From Clostridia bacterium (GTDB taxonomy: Bacteria; Bacillota; Clostridia; Christensenellales; Borkfalkiaceae), in the NCBI GenBank assembly GCA_900767885.1, contig CAAGAU010000006.1:59415-123414 (forward strand): a DNA stretch of 64,000 nt, written 5' to 3'. The notes under the pieces are model-generated. The model saw only the letters and a list, made by a program, of their open reading frames with translations. It made no database searches and was not told where the DNA came from. The position numbers were made by a program, and so were the translations under genes. Below, piece by piece: positions 1 to 7,107 of this stretch (positions are counted from its first letter, which is position 1; the number at the start of each line of letters is the position of its first letter).

Positions 1-159
1 TCCCTGGTCCATCGCGCCGAAAAGTTTTTTAAGCGCGCTTTGACGCAGTTCGTCTATGCGCGCAAAAATCATTTTTGAATATTTGCTTTTTAATCCGTTT
101 TTAATTTCTTCGTATCCGCCGTCTGTCGTTACAGTCTGGTCGTTAAATTTATCGTTCAT
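1..159 (-). CDS. N-terminal fragment of unknown protein (runs off window edge)
   Basis: Only the first 53 codons are present; the rest lies beyond the left edge. The ATG overlaps the stop codon of the upstream pseudouridine synthase by 4 nt (ATGA), and no clear Shine-Dalgarno sequence precedes it, so translation is probably coupled to that gene. The visible part is hydrophilic and rich in Lys, Asp and Glu, with no signal peptide or membrane segment and no motif I recognise. Assignment as a gene rests on the overlap, the open frame and the shared operon direction. Confidence 0.6.
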   Translation of the reverse strand, partial: MNDKFNDQTVTTDGGYEEIKNGLKSKYSKMIFARIDELRQSALKKLFGAMDQG

Positions 160-860
160 ACGTTTTTCAGATATTCTACTTCTTCGGGAGTAAGTTTTCT
201 GACTTCGCCGCGGTCAAGTCCGTGCAATGCCAAATCTCCTATTTTAATACGTTTTAAAAAATCTACGTTTTTACCTACGGTTTCAAACATTTTTCTGATC
301 TCTCTGTTTCTGCCCTCGGTAATGGTAACATGCATTTTTGTATAGTCTTTACAAGATTCGATAACTCTGATTTTACACTTGTTGGTTATTTTACCGTCGA
401 TTTCTACGCCGGCGCGAAGTTTTGCCAATGCACCCTCGCCCACCTCGCCCTCGGTCTTTACGAGATAAGTTTTCGGCACTTCGCTGCTCGGGTGAGTAAG
501 CCTGTTTGCAAAATCACCGTCGTTGGTAAATAAAAGAAGACCTTCGGAATCGTAATCCAGCCTTCCTACGGGGAAAATTCTCGCCGTGTTTTTAGGAAGA
601 TAGTCCATAACGGTCTTTCTGCCTTTATCGTCTTTAACGGTACAAACGCAACCCTTAGGTTTGTTCATTACGTAATACTCAAACTTTTTGGCCCTCGCGA
701 CTTTTTTACCTTCGCAAACTACGCTGTCGTTGTTTTCGTCGATTTCTTGTCCGAGTGAGGCAATTCTGCCGTTTACTTTAACTTTGCCGTCTTCTATCAA
801 TTTATCGCAAGCGCGTCTGCTTGCCACTCCGCATTCCGCTAAAAATTTGTTAATTCTCAT
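156..860 (-). CDS. rluB: Ribosomal large-subunit pseudouridine synthase, RluB/RsuA family
   Basis: Converts one uridine of 23S rRNA to pseudouridine. An S4 RNA-binding domain fills about residues 1-60 (INKFLAECGVASRR, typical of the family). The catalytic domain follows, with GRLDYDSEGLLLFTNDG containing the nucleophilic Asp, and a late GRNREIRKMFE motif. The start is placed at 860, not at the in-frame ATG at 881, because a good AAAGG ribosome-binding site lies just upstream and the S4 domain begins directly. It closes the gerW-carboxypeptidase group on the minus strand. In B. subtilis rluB also lies near scpA/scpB and a D-Ala-D-Ala carboxypeptidase gene. RluB versus another RsuA-family member cannot be settled from sequence alone. 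Confidence 0.93.
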   Translation of the reverse strand: MRINKFLAECGVASRRACDKLIEDGKVKVNGRIASLGQEIDENNDSVVCEGKKVARAKKFEYYVMNKPKGCVCTVKDDKGRKTVMDYLPKNTARIFPVGRLDYDSEGLLLFTNDGDFANRLTHPSSEVPKTYLVKTEGEVGEGALAKLRAGVEIDGKITNKCKIRVIESCKDYTKMHVTITEGRNREIRKMFETVGKNVDFLKRIKIGDLALHGLDRGEVRKLTPEEVEYLKNV

Positions 861-890
861 AAGTACCTTTCGCCCCTTCAAGGGACTATC

Positions 891-1958
891 TCAAGTATCT
901 ATAAGTGTATATATTTTTTGGGAAAAAATCAACTGTTTTGAACTATAAATTTTAATTTCACCCGCTTCCTCGCCGTTTTTTATGCCGATAGGTAACGTTT
1001 TAGGCAAAATTTGCTCGCATACGAGTTTTTCGCTTCGTTTTATCGGGTAAATGAAATCTTCGCGAATTACGAGTTTTACGGGCATTCCTCTTTCAGTAAA
1101 GCCTACGTAATCGAATTTATTTCTGTCAACGATTTTTACCATGTGATAATTATTAAAGGCGTCGGAAAAGAGTTTTTTACATCTTTCGTAGGTTTGCGGA
1201 CAGTCAAGCATTACCCCGACGAGTTGCATGCCGTTACGGATTGCACTGCCAGCGTAACACTTACCCGATTCTTCGGTATAACCGGTTTTTACTCCGTTTG
1301 CGCCGTCGTAAGACGAAAGCAGTTTGTTTTTGTTATACCAGACAATTTTCGTTTTTCCCGAAAGTTCTTCGGCAACGTATTTTTTAGTCGCGACTATCGT
1401 TGAAAACGTTTGATTTTTTAGCGCATAACGCGTAATATTACATAAGTCGCGCGCCGTTGTGTAATGTCCGTCGCAAGGCAGACCGTGAGGATTTTTAAAC
1501 GACGAACTCTCTGCACCGTATTTTTTTGCGGTACGGTTCATCATTTCACAGAATCCGTTTACACTGCCGGCAACCGCTACCGCAAGCGTTTCGGCACAGT
1601 CGTTGCCCGAACGGAGCATAAGTCCGTACAACAAATCAAGCGTGGTAAATTCGTCGCCCGCTTTCAGATATACGCTGCTTCCCTCTGTTCCGGTTGTTTC
1701 CGGGCTTACTTTTATAACTTTTTTCAAATCGTAGTTCTCGATAACGGTAAGTGCGGTAACTATTTTCGTAGTACTTGCCATAGGCAGTTTTTCGTCGGGA
1801 TTGTATTCGGAAAGGATCCTTCCGCTGTCCAGTTCCATAACAATTTCGCTTTTTGACGGAAATACGCTTGCCAAAGCGGTCGTATTATGCTTGCCCCCTG
1901 ACGAAAGCGCGCTCGACAAAATCATAAAAAGTAAAATAATTGTCGATTTTTTCTTCAT
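891..1958 (-). CDS. D-alanyl-D-alanine carboxypeptidase (S11 family, DacB/DacF-like)
   Basis: Secreted penicillin-binding protein that trims the terminal D-Ala from peptidoglycan stem peptides. An N-terminal hydrophobic segment (about residues 4-22) looks like a signal peptide. The three active-site motifs are present in order: SxxK in MASTTK, SxN in RSGNDC, and KTG in VKTGYTEESG. A C-terminal beta-rich domain follows from about residue 265. Its start codon overlaps the gerW stop by 4 nt (ATGA). Neighbouring ytfI- and ytfJ-like genes suggest a role in spore cortex peptidoglycan, but a vegetative role cannot be excluded. Confidence 0.94.
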   Translation of the reverse strand: MKKKSTIILLFMILSSALSSGGKHNTTALASVFPSKSEIVMELDSGRILSEYNPDEKLPMASTTKIVTALTVIENYDLKKVIKVSPETTGTEGSSVYLKAGDEFTTLDLLYGLMLRSGNDCAETLAVAVAGSVNGFCEMMNRTAKKYGAESSSFKNPHGLPCDGHYTTARDLCNITRYALKNQTFSTIVATKKYVAEELSGKTKIVWYNKNKLLSSYDGANGVKTGYTEESGKCYAGSAIRNGMQLVGVMLDCPQTYERCKKLFSDAFNNYHMVKIVDRNKFDYVGFTERGMPVKLVIREDFIYPIKRSEKLVCEQILPKTLPIGIKNGEEAGEIKIYSSKQLIFSQKIYTLIDT

Positions 1959-2326
1959 TTTTTTAAACCATCCAAAAACTCTTCGGCATATTCGAATAAC
2001 TTTGTGTAAACGTTATTTTCAGTGCTTACAAGTTTTACCCCTTTATCTTTACTTAATAAAAATCCGACGGGTTTAACCGATAAGACTGCCCCGCTGCCTC
2101 CTGCAAAGGATGAGTCGCCGCTCTTTATAGTTTTCACTTCGCCGTATTCTCCTCCGCCCGTAATAAATCCCATGGTTACTTTCGTTACCGGTATAACCGT
2201 ACTCCCGTCCGGAGTCGTGAACGGTTTTCCGACCACCGTGTTCACGTCTATCATACTGCCGAGGTCCTTAATCGCAGTAGTCGTCAGTTTGCGAATTTTA
2301 TCGTCTTTTTTAGTTTCCTTTGACAT
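1955..2326 (-). CDS. gerW: GerW family sporulation protein (YtfJ-like)
   Basis: Small (123 aa) glycine-rich protein of the GerW/YtfJ family, made in the forespore of Bacillus and needed for efficient germination. Characteristic stretches are the SMIDVNTVVGKPF region, PVTKVTMGFITGGGEY and GGSGAVLSVKPVGFLL. No signal peptide is visible. It overlaps the upstream DUF2953 gene by 17 nt and the downstream carboxypeptidase by 4 nt, so the three are translationally coupled. In B. subtilis ytfI and ytfJ are likewise adjacent, which supports both calls. Confidence 0.93.
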   Translation of the reverse strand: MSKETKKDDKIRKLTTTAIKDLGSMIDVNTVVGKPFTTPDGSTVIPVTKVTMGFITGGGEYGEVKTIKSGDSSFAGGSGAVLSVKPVGFLLSKDKGVKLVSTENNVYTKLFEYAEEFLDGLKK

Positions 2327-2846
2327 TTTTTATACTCCCGTATATTTTTTTGACTATTATTTGAATAATGCTAAATAATGTAAACGTTGCGATTACGTCC
2401 GTAAAATACGCTTTTGTATCCTTATCGGTCATATAAATATCGCATTTATATTCGACGTTATTCTTAATAACTTTTAAAACCGAAAAAGTTATGGCGTTTA
2501 CCGCGTTTAATACACTTGCTGCAAAAAAAATTTTTAATTCATCCTCGCCGCCTATAATCGCGCTTGATTTTATACTGACTAAATTAAAGTGTTTCAGCAT
2601 GTCTGCGTTATTTTTATTCGGCATAAGCGACGTTATCTTAACGGCATATGCTTTTTTATCGCTGAAATGCAGTATTAAAAAGTTTTTATTTACAGACATA
2701 TATCCGGAATTTACCCGAATAAAACCAAACAAAAATATTGAATAAAACGCTCGTTTGTCGTGAAAATCAAGATATAATCGTAGTTTTATCGCAACAGGTA
2801 AAACGAGTATGGTAACCGCGCAGAAAATCAGTATAAATAAAAGCAT
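2310..2846 (-). CDS. DUF2953 (YtfI-like) membrane-associated protein
   Basis: A 178-aa protein with an N-terminal transmembrane helix (about residues 2-20) and a second hydrophobic stretch near the C-terminus (about 145-165). The middle region resembles DUF2953/YtfI, which in B. subtilis sits directly upstream of ytfJ. Here the next gene is gerW/ytfJ, so the call rests largely on gene order plus topology. No enzymatic motif is visible. No ribosome-binding site and no convincing sigma-A promoter were found between it and the scpB terminator. A forespore-specific promoter is possible but was not identified. Confidence 0.7.
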   Translation of the reverse strand: MLLFILIFCAVTILVLPVAIKLRLYLDFHDKRAFYSIFLFGFIRVNSGYMSVNKNFLILHFSDKKAYAVKITSLMPNKNNADMLKHFNLVSIKSSAIIGGEDELKIFFAASVLNAVNAITFSVLKVIKNNVEYKCDIYMTDKDTKAYFTDVIATFTLFSIIQIIVKKIYGSIKNVKGN

Positions 2847-2883
2847 TTCAAAAAAAGTATTCGGACTAATTTAAAAAATATAC

Positions 2884-2911
2884 AAAAAAAAGACTGCGCA
2901 CGGCAGTCTTT
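2884..2911 (-). terminator. Rho-independent terminator after scpB
   Basis: The inverted repeat AGACTGC ... GCAGTCT (2891-2909, 5-nt loop) is followed on the minus strand by an eight-base T run. It lies just past the scpB stop and separates the S2P-scpA-scpB unit from the DUF2953-gerW group. Confidence 0.8.
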
Positions 2912-2929
2912 TATCGCAGTTTATTAAAT

Positions 2930-3655
2930 TTAATCTATTACGTCTACTTTTTCGCCTTTCAAAAAATCCGGGACTTCCTCTTTATCGACAGACGGAATAT
3001 CATCTGTTTCGGTCGAAGCAGCAGCGGTTTCGTCGTTCGCGCTCTCCTGTTGAGCCAAAAACTCGGGGTCTTTGCTTTCGTCGTAAACATCTTTTTTAAA
3101 TAAGTAATTGTCACCGTCATCCCCGTGAAGGAGTTTGATTTTGTTCATGAGGTCGTCGTAATCGGGTAACTCGTCGAGCGACGAGATCTGAAATCTCTTT
3201 AAGAACTTATCTGTCGTTCCGTATAAAAGCGGCTTGCCGATAACGTCCTTACGGCCAACAACCTCAACCACTTCGAGCTTCAAAAGGTTTTGTAACGCAT
3301 AATCGCTGTTGCAACCGCGAATTTGATCGAGGTCAAGCCTTGTAACCGGTTGTTTATACGCGATAATCGCGGCCGCCTCAAGCATACTCCTGGATAACTC
3401 ACGCTCTTTTATTGGGTTAAGAACGTTTGCTACACTTTCCGCATTTGCGGGATTTGAGCAAAATTGCAGTTTTTTGTTGAAAATCAAAAGGTTAACGCCG
3501 CTTTCCGCGCCGTATTTTTCCTGTAAACTTTTAGCCGCATTCAAAACATCCCCGTCTGTAACTTCGAGTTTTTCGGAAATGTCTTTTACGGCAACTTCTT
3601 TGCCCGATACGAATAGTATCGATTCAATTATATTCGCTAAGGTCTCCGACTTCAT
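2930..3655 (-). CDS. scpB: Segregation and condensation protein B
   Basis: Kleisin-associated winged-helix protein of the SMC-ScpA-ScpB condensin, acting on the nucleoid during chromosome segregation. Tandem winged-helix domains occupy about residues 1-165; ITLRQPVTR-type family features appear as AYKQPVTRLDLDQIRG, and the conserved VIGKPLLYGTTDKFL lies near 155. The C-terminal tail of about 60 residues is acidic and low-complexity, rich in Glu, Asp, Ser and Thr. Translation starts within the end of scpA (32-nt overlap), with a GGGAGG ribosome-binding site inside scpA. Confidence 0.95.
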   Translation of the reverse strand: MKSETLANIIESILFVSGKEVAVKDISEKLEVTDGDVLNAAKSLQEKYGAESGVNLLIFNKKLQFCSNPANAESVANVLNPIKERELSRSMLEAAAIIAYKQPVTRLDLDQIRGCNSDYALQNLLKLEVVEVVGRKDVIGKPLLYGTTDKFLKRFQISSLDELPDYDDLMNKIKLLHGDDGDNYLFKKDVYDESKDPEFLAQQESANDETAAASTETDDIPSVDKEEVPDFLKGEKVDVID

Positions 3656-4475
3656 CGTTTCTATCCTCCCGTATAGTAATGGTTATATCATCGTAAGTGC
3701 CGCCTTGTTCGACGGTAAGATATTGTAATTTTAAAAGTTCCAAAAGAGCCTGAAAAGTGGTTATTATTTCGGGCTTTGAAGAGTATTTGCCGAACAGGTC
3801 GAAGAAACTGCAGGACTCGCGTTCTAATATTATATGTTTAATAAAATCTATTTTGTCCGCAACGGTAAACGAATCCTTGGGTATTTCCTTTTGCTCGTTT
3901 TTAATGCGTTCTTCAAGATCGCTTCGCGCAAGTAAATCGGTAAACGCTTTCACAAGTCCGTTAAGGTTAAAATCCTTATAAACTATTCTTACGTCTTTTG
4001 CCGATTCGTCAGGTTCTTTATAAAATCTGTCGGTTGTTTCTATATCCTTTAGTTTCTGACTCGCTTCTTTAAATAACTTGTATTCTTCGATTTGTTGAAT
4101 AAGCGACTTTTTGGGATCGTAATAATCTTCGTCCATAGAATCGTCGAAATCGAATTCGGTCTGAGGCAGTAACGCTTTGGATTTAATTTCGAGCAAGGTT
4201 GCCGCAATGGCGAGATACTCGCTTTCCTTTTCCATGTCCATATCGTCCGCGCGGTTGACGTAATCGAGGAATTGTTCGGTTACTTCGGAAACGAATATGT
4301 CCTTTATTTCAATTTCTGCCCTATTTACGAGGAATAAAAGTAAATCGAGCGGGCCTTCAAAATTAGAAATCTTCGTCGTATAATCAACGACGGATTCAAA
4401 ATTTTGCGCTTTTTTGGAATATTCGGTTAATTCGTTTTCCGTTTCGGTTGCGGTCGCGGTTATTTCTTCCGTCAT
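3624..4475 (-). CDS. scpA: Segregation and condensation protein A (kleisin)
   Basis: Bridges the SMC heads and binds ScpB. The conserved N-terminal kleisin motif FEGPLDLLLFLVNRAEIEI lies at about 40-60, followed by SEYLAIAATLLEIKSKALLP. The C-terminal winged-helix domain ends the protein. The first 40 residues are acidic and Thr/Glu-rich, longer than in many homologues. I place the start at 4475 and not at 4490, because a GGAG site sits 9 nt upstream and the resulting ATGA overlaps the S2P stop by 4 nt. Confidence 0.94.
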   Translation of the reverse strand: MTEEITATATETENELTEYSKKAQNFESVVDYTTKISNFEGPLDLLLFLVNRAEIEIKDIFVSEVTEQFLDYVNRADDMDMEKESEYLAIAATLLEIKSKALLPQTEFDFDDSMDEDYYDPKKSLIQQIEEYKLFKEASQKLKDIETTDRFYKEPDESAKDVRIVYKDFNLNGLVKAFTDLLARSDLEERIKNEQKEIPKDSFTVADKIDFIKHIILERESCSFFDLFGKYSSKPEIITTFQALLELLKLQYLTVEQGGTYDDITITIREDRNDEVGDLSEYN

Positions 4476-5143
4476 ATAATAAGACTCCATAATTTAATAA
4501 TCAGCCAACTGACTTTTTCGGTTATATATCCGACGATATCTAAAAAGTAAAGTCCCGTCGAATCGCCGATAAAACCTAAAATAAGTATTGCAAGCAATAA
4601 GTATAAACTGTTGTTTCTTAAAAAATAGTAAACCTTGCCGCGTTTTTTTATTAAAGCGTCGTAAAGACGAAATCCGTCGAGCGGATATATCGGCAAGAGA
4701 TTAAATACAAACAAACCGACGTTTAAATAAAATAAACTTGCAATAAAATTTGCGATAAGCACGTTTATATATCTTGCCCACTCGGCGTTAATGTAAAAAA
4801 TACGGCTATACAGATAAAGCGGACAAATTGCCAGCGCCAGAACTATATTTGTCAAAACACCCGCTATCGACACCCAGATGCAACCGGATTTATAATGCCT
4901 GAAGTTGTCCGGATTTACCGGTACGGGTTTAGCCCAGCCGAATCTTAACAGAACGAGCATAACCAACCCGAGCGGGTCGAAATGCGCAAACGGATTAAGA
5001 GTGTATCTTCCCATAAGTTTAGGTGTGGCGTCGCCGCACTTAACCGCCGCGTAAGCATGAGCAAACTCATGCAAAGGTAATACTACAAGTACCGCGAGAA
5101 AACTCGCGAGATATCTTATCGCGTTAAATAAAATAATTTCCAT
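4472..5143 (-). CDS. Site-2 protease family membrane metallopeptidase (M50, YwhC-like)
   Basis: Intramembrane zinc protease of 223 aa with about six hydrophobic segments. The zinc-binding HExxH is HEFAH at about residues 25-29, and the third ligand lies in PIYPLDGFRL near 150. The protein is short and lacks PDZ or CBS domains, matching the compact YwhC-type branch and not RseP or SpoIVFB. Substrate unknown. It is the first gene of the operon with scpA and scpB, a common arrangement in Clostridia. The start codon lies only 7 nt from a strong -10 box, with no ribosome-binding site (see findings). Confidence 0.92.
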   Translation of the reverse strand: MEIILFNAIRYLASFLAVLVVLPLHEFAHAYAAVKCGDATPKLMGRYTLNPFAHFDPLGLVMLVLLRFGWAKPVPVNPDNFRHYKSGCIWVSIAGVLTNIVLALAICPLYLYSRIFYINAEWARYINVLIANFIASLFYLNVGLFVFNLLPIYPLDGFRLYDALIKKRGKVYYFLRNNSLYLLLAILILGFIGDSTGLYFLDIVGYITEKVSWLIIKLWSLII

Positions 5144-5150
5144 TGCGTAG

Positions 5151-5179
5151 ATTATATATTATTTAACGAAAAAAAGCAA
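5151..5179 (-). promoter_or_regulatory. Sigma-A-type promoter of the S2P-scpA-scpB operon
   Basis: On the minus strand: TTGCTT (5174-5179), a 17-nt spacer, then TATAAT (5151-5156). The ATG at 5143 follows the -10 box after 7 nt, so the transcript probably begins at or next to the start codon. Confidence 0.75.
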
Positions 5180-5190
5180 GAATTTAACGC

Positions 5191-5370
5191 TTAATCTTCG
5201 GTATTTTTAACGCCGATTATTTTAATTGACGCAACATCCTGCATTTTTATACATTCGCCGCAATTATCGCAAACCTTAAGCGGGTTTAAATCGCACATTT
5301 CGCATTCACCGCAATCTATACAGTCGCGGTCGTAAAGTACGCACTTTTTAACTTCTTTCTTCTTGTCCAT
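5191..5370 (-). CDS. Small cysteine-rich conserved protein
   Basis: A 59-residue protein with eight Cys. After an isolated Cys near residue 10, the others lie mainly as CIDCGECEMC and CDNCGEC, a spacing that suggests zinc or iron-sulfur binding. A similar small protein often neighbours lexA in Clostridia as far as I recall; its function is unknown. The start at 5370 (MDKKK) is chosen over the longer frame from 5418 because a GAGG site lies just upstream and 5418 falls inside the -35 box. It is divergent from lexA. Confidence 0.8.
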   Translation of the reverse strand: MDKKKEVKKCVLYDRDCIDCGECEMCDLNPLKVCDNCGECIKMQDVASIKIIGVKNTED

Positions 5371-5389
5371 TTTACAAAACCTCGCGGAT

Positions 5390-5418
5390 ATTTTAGCACT
5401 TTCAATAAAAAATTTCAA
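5390..5418 (-). promoter_or_regulatory. Promoter of the cysteine-rich protein gene
   Basis: Minus strand: TTGAAA (5413-5418), 17-nt spacer, TAAAAT (5390-5395). The LexA box lies upstream of it, outside the core promoter, so LexA control of this side is not evident. Confidence 0.75.
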
Positions 5419-5444
5419 TCAAATAAACGTATTATCTTATTTTA

Positions 5445-5458
5445 CGAACAAACGTTTG
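5445..5458. promoter_or_regulatory. LexA box (SOS operator)
   Basis: CGAACAAACGTTTG fits the Gram-positive LexA consensus CGAACrnryGTTyG at every position. It overlaps the -35 element of the lexA promoter, so repressor binding should block polymerase: classic autoregulation. Confidence 0.93.
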
Positions 5459-5484
5459 ATTTTTTTAGTAAATTATGTTAATAT
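5456..5484 (+). promoter_or_regulatory. lexA promoter
   Basis: TTGATT (5456-5461), 17-nt spacer, TAATAT (5479-5484). The -35 element lies in the right half of the LexA box. Only 6 nt separate the -10 box from the lexA ATG. Confidence 0.75.
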
Positions 5485-5490
5485 ATACCC

Positions 5491-6084
5491 ATGAAACGTA
5501 TACGAAAGAAATTAGACGAAGTGCTTGAATATATAATAGACTATTCGGCGAAAAACGGATACTCCCCGTCAATACGCGAAATCTGTGCGGCTACCGATAT
5601 AAAATCTACGGCTACCTGCCATTATTATTTAAAAAAACTTGCCGAGGCGGGCGAGATAACAAAAACCGATTCAAGGAATCGCGCGCTTTCCGTTACCAAG
5701 GATAAAACAGAATTCGTCAGCGTACCCTTGATCGGTACGGTAACTGCCGGAACGCCGATTTTTGCATACGAAAATCTTGAAGAATACTGCCCTTTACCGA
5801 TAGAATTCGGCGAAAGCGAGGAACTGTTTATGTTGCGCGTAAAGGGGCAAAGTATGGTAGACGCAGGCATTTTAAGCGGTGATAAAGTAATAGTGAAAAA
5901 GCAGAATACCGCCGAAAACGGCGAAATAGTAGTTGCGTTTTTCGATGACGGCGCGACGGTAAAACGTTTTTATAAAAAAGACGGTAAAATCGTTCTGCAC
6001 CCCGAGAATAAAACTATGTCCGACATTATTCTGGACGACGTTTCGATTTTAGGTATAGTTACGGGACTTATCAGGAAGTATTAA
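5491..6084 (+). CDS. lexA: LexA SOS repressor (S24 autoprotease)
   Basis: Represses DNA-damage genes and self-cleaves when RecA is activated. The N-terminal winged helix (about 1-65) contains NGYSPSIREI. The Ala-Gly cleavage site is in GTVTAGTP at about 83-90. The catalytic Ser is in GQSMVDAGI and the Lys in GATVKRFYK. The length (197 aa) is normal. The start matches the family N-terminus exactly, so the absence of a ribosome-binding site is real. The downstream exonuclease gene begins within the stop codon (TAATG), forming a two-gene SOS operon. Confidence 0.97.
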   Translation: MKRIRKKLDEVLEYIIDYSAKNGYSPSIREICAATDIKSTATCHYYLKKLAEAGEITKTDSRNRALSVTKDKTEFVSVPLIGTVTAGTPIFAYENLEEYCPLPIEFGESEELFMLRVKGQSMVDAGILSGDKVIVKKQNTAENGEIVVAFFDDGATVKRFYKKDGKIVLHPENKTMSDIILDDVSILGIVTGLIRKY

Positions 6085-7094
6085 TGGAATATATTGTTAT
6101 AGATACCGAAAGTTGCACGGGAAAAGGCGATGACGGAAGTTTGTGCAGCGTAGGTTATGCTTTGGCGGACGAAAATTTTGTAATAACCGAGCGTAACGAC
6201 TTGCTTATAAACCCCCTGCCCAAACGCTTTTCGGTCGGAGATAAAAAGAACTTAAAAAGAACGGGCGTAATGTTTGCCTACACGGAAGAGCAATTCAGAA
6301 AAGCCCCCGATTTTAAAGACAGATACGAAGAAATTAAAAATTTGTTTTACGGCAGGACAGTACTCGGTTTTGCTATGAGCAACGACGTTAAATATATAAA
6401 CGACGCTTGCGACAAATTCAATCTGCCCCGAATAGAATACGAATTTACCGACGTGCAGTTTTTATATAAGTTATCCCACCCGAGCGAGAATTCGGTCGGG
6501 CTTAAAACGCTTGCCGACAAATACGGAATTTCATACCTCGAACACCGTTCGGACGAGGATGCCGTCGTTTCACTGCTTGTTTTAAAGCATATGCTTAATG
6601 AGTGTAACTGTACTTTTAGACAGTATCTTGCAAAGTATGACGTTAAATTCGGCAAAAACCTTATCGGCGGCAAATATAACTCTTATTCTATAGCGGAATT
6701 CAGAAACGAACATGGATTGAAAATCAGTAAAAGATTGCAAAAGCTTGTTTATAACGAATATTTGCGTAAACTTCCCGCAAAGCACTCGGGTGATATTTAT
6801 AGTTTCGCTTATTGCGTTGAAAAAAACGAAGTTGATGAATTGCGAACCGTAATAGACGCTTTATACTTACGCGGCGATTGCTTTACGCACGACGCCGACA
6901 TTTGCACCGTATACGTTAAGTGCGGCGAAGAAGAAAAAGATTTTACGCTTGCAAGGCTCAAAAGCACAAGTAAACGTTTAAAGAGAGTTATCGACTTTGA
7001 TTCGTTAAAAAAAGAACTCGGTATAACCGAAATAAAAAAATACGACGATTCGCGTTTTTTGGCGTATATTTCGAGAAAACCGAGTTTGTATTAA
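6084..7094 (+). CDS. DEDDh 3'-5' exonuclease domain protein (DnaQ-like)
   Basis: The N-terminal exonuclease fold (about 1-175) shows Exo I DTES, an Exo II Asp near FAMSNDVKYINDA, and Exo III HRSDEDA, the DEDDh pattern of DnaQ-type nucleases. The C-terminal 160 residues match no domain I recognise; they contain a Lys/Arg-rich stretch near LKSTSKRLKRVI. The start overlaps the lexA stop by 1 nt, so it should be co-transcribed with lexA and induced by DNA damage. Whether it degrades DNA or RNA is not determinable here. Confidence 0.85.
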   Translation: MEYIVIDTESCTGKGDDGSLCSVGYALADENFVITERNDLLINPLPKRFSVGDKKNLKRTGVMFAYTEEQFRKAPDFKDRYEEIKNLFYGRTVLGFAMSNDVKYINDACDKFNLPRIEYEFTDVQFLYKLSHPSENSVGLKTLADKYGISYLEHRSDEDAVVSLLVLKHMLNECNCTFRQYLAKYDVKFGKNLIGGKYNSYSIAEFRNEHGLKISKRLQKLVYNEYLRKLPAKHSGDIYSFAYCVEKNEVDELRTVIDALYLRGDCFTHDADICTVYVKCGEEEKDFTLARLKSTSKRLKRVIDFDSLKKELGITEIKKYDDSRFLAYISRKPSLY

Positions 7095-7107
7095 AAATGT
7101 AGTTATT

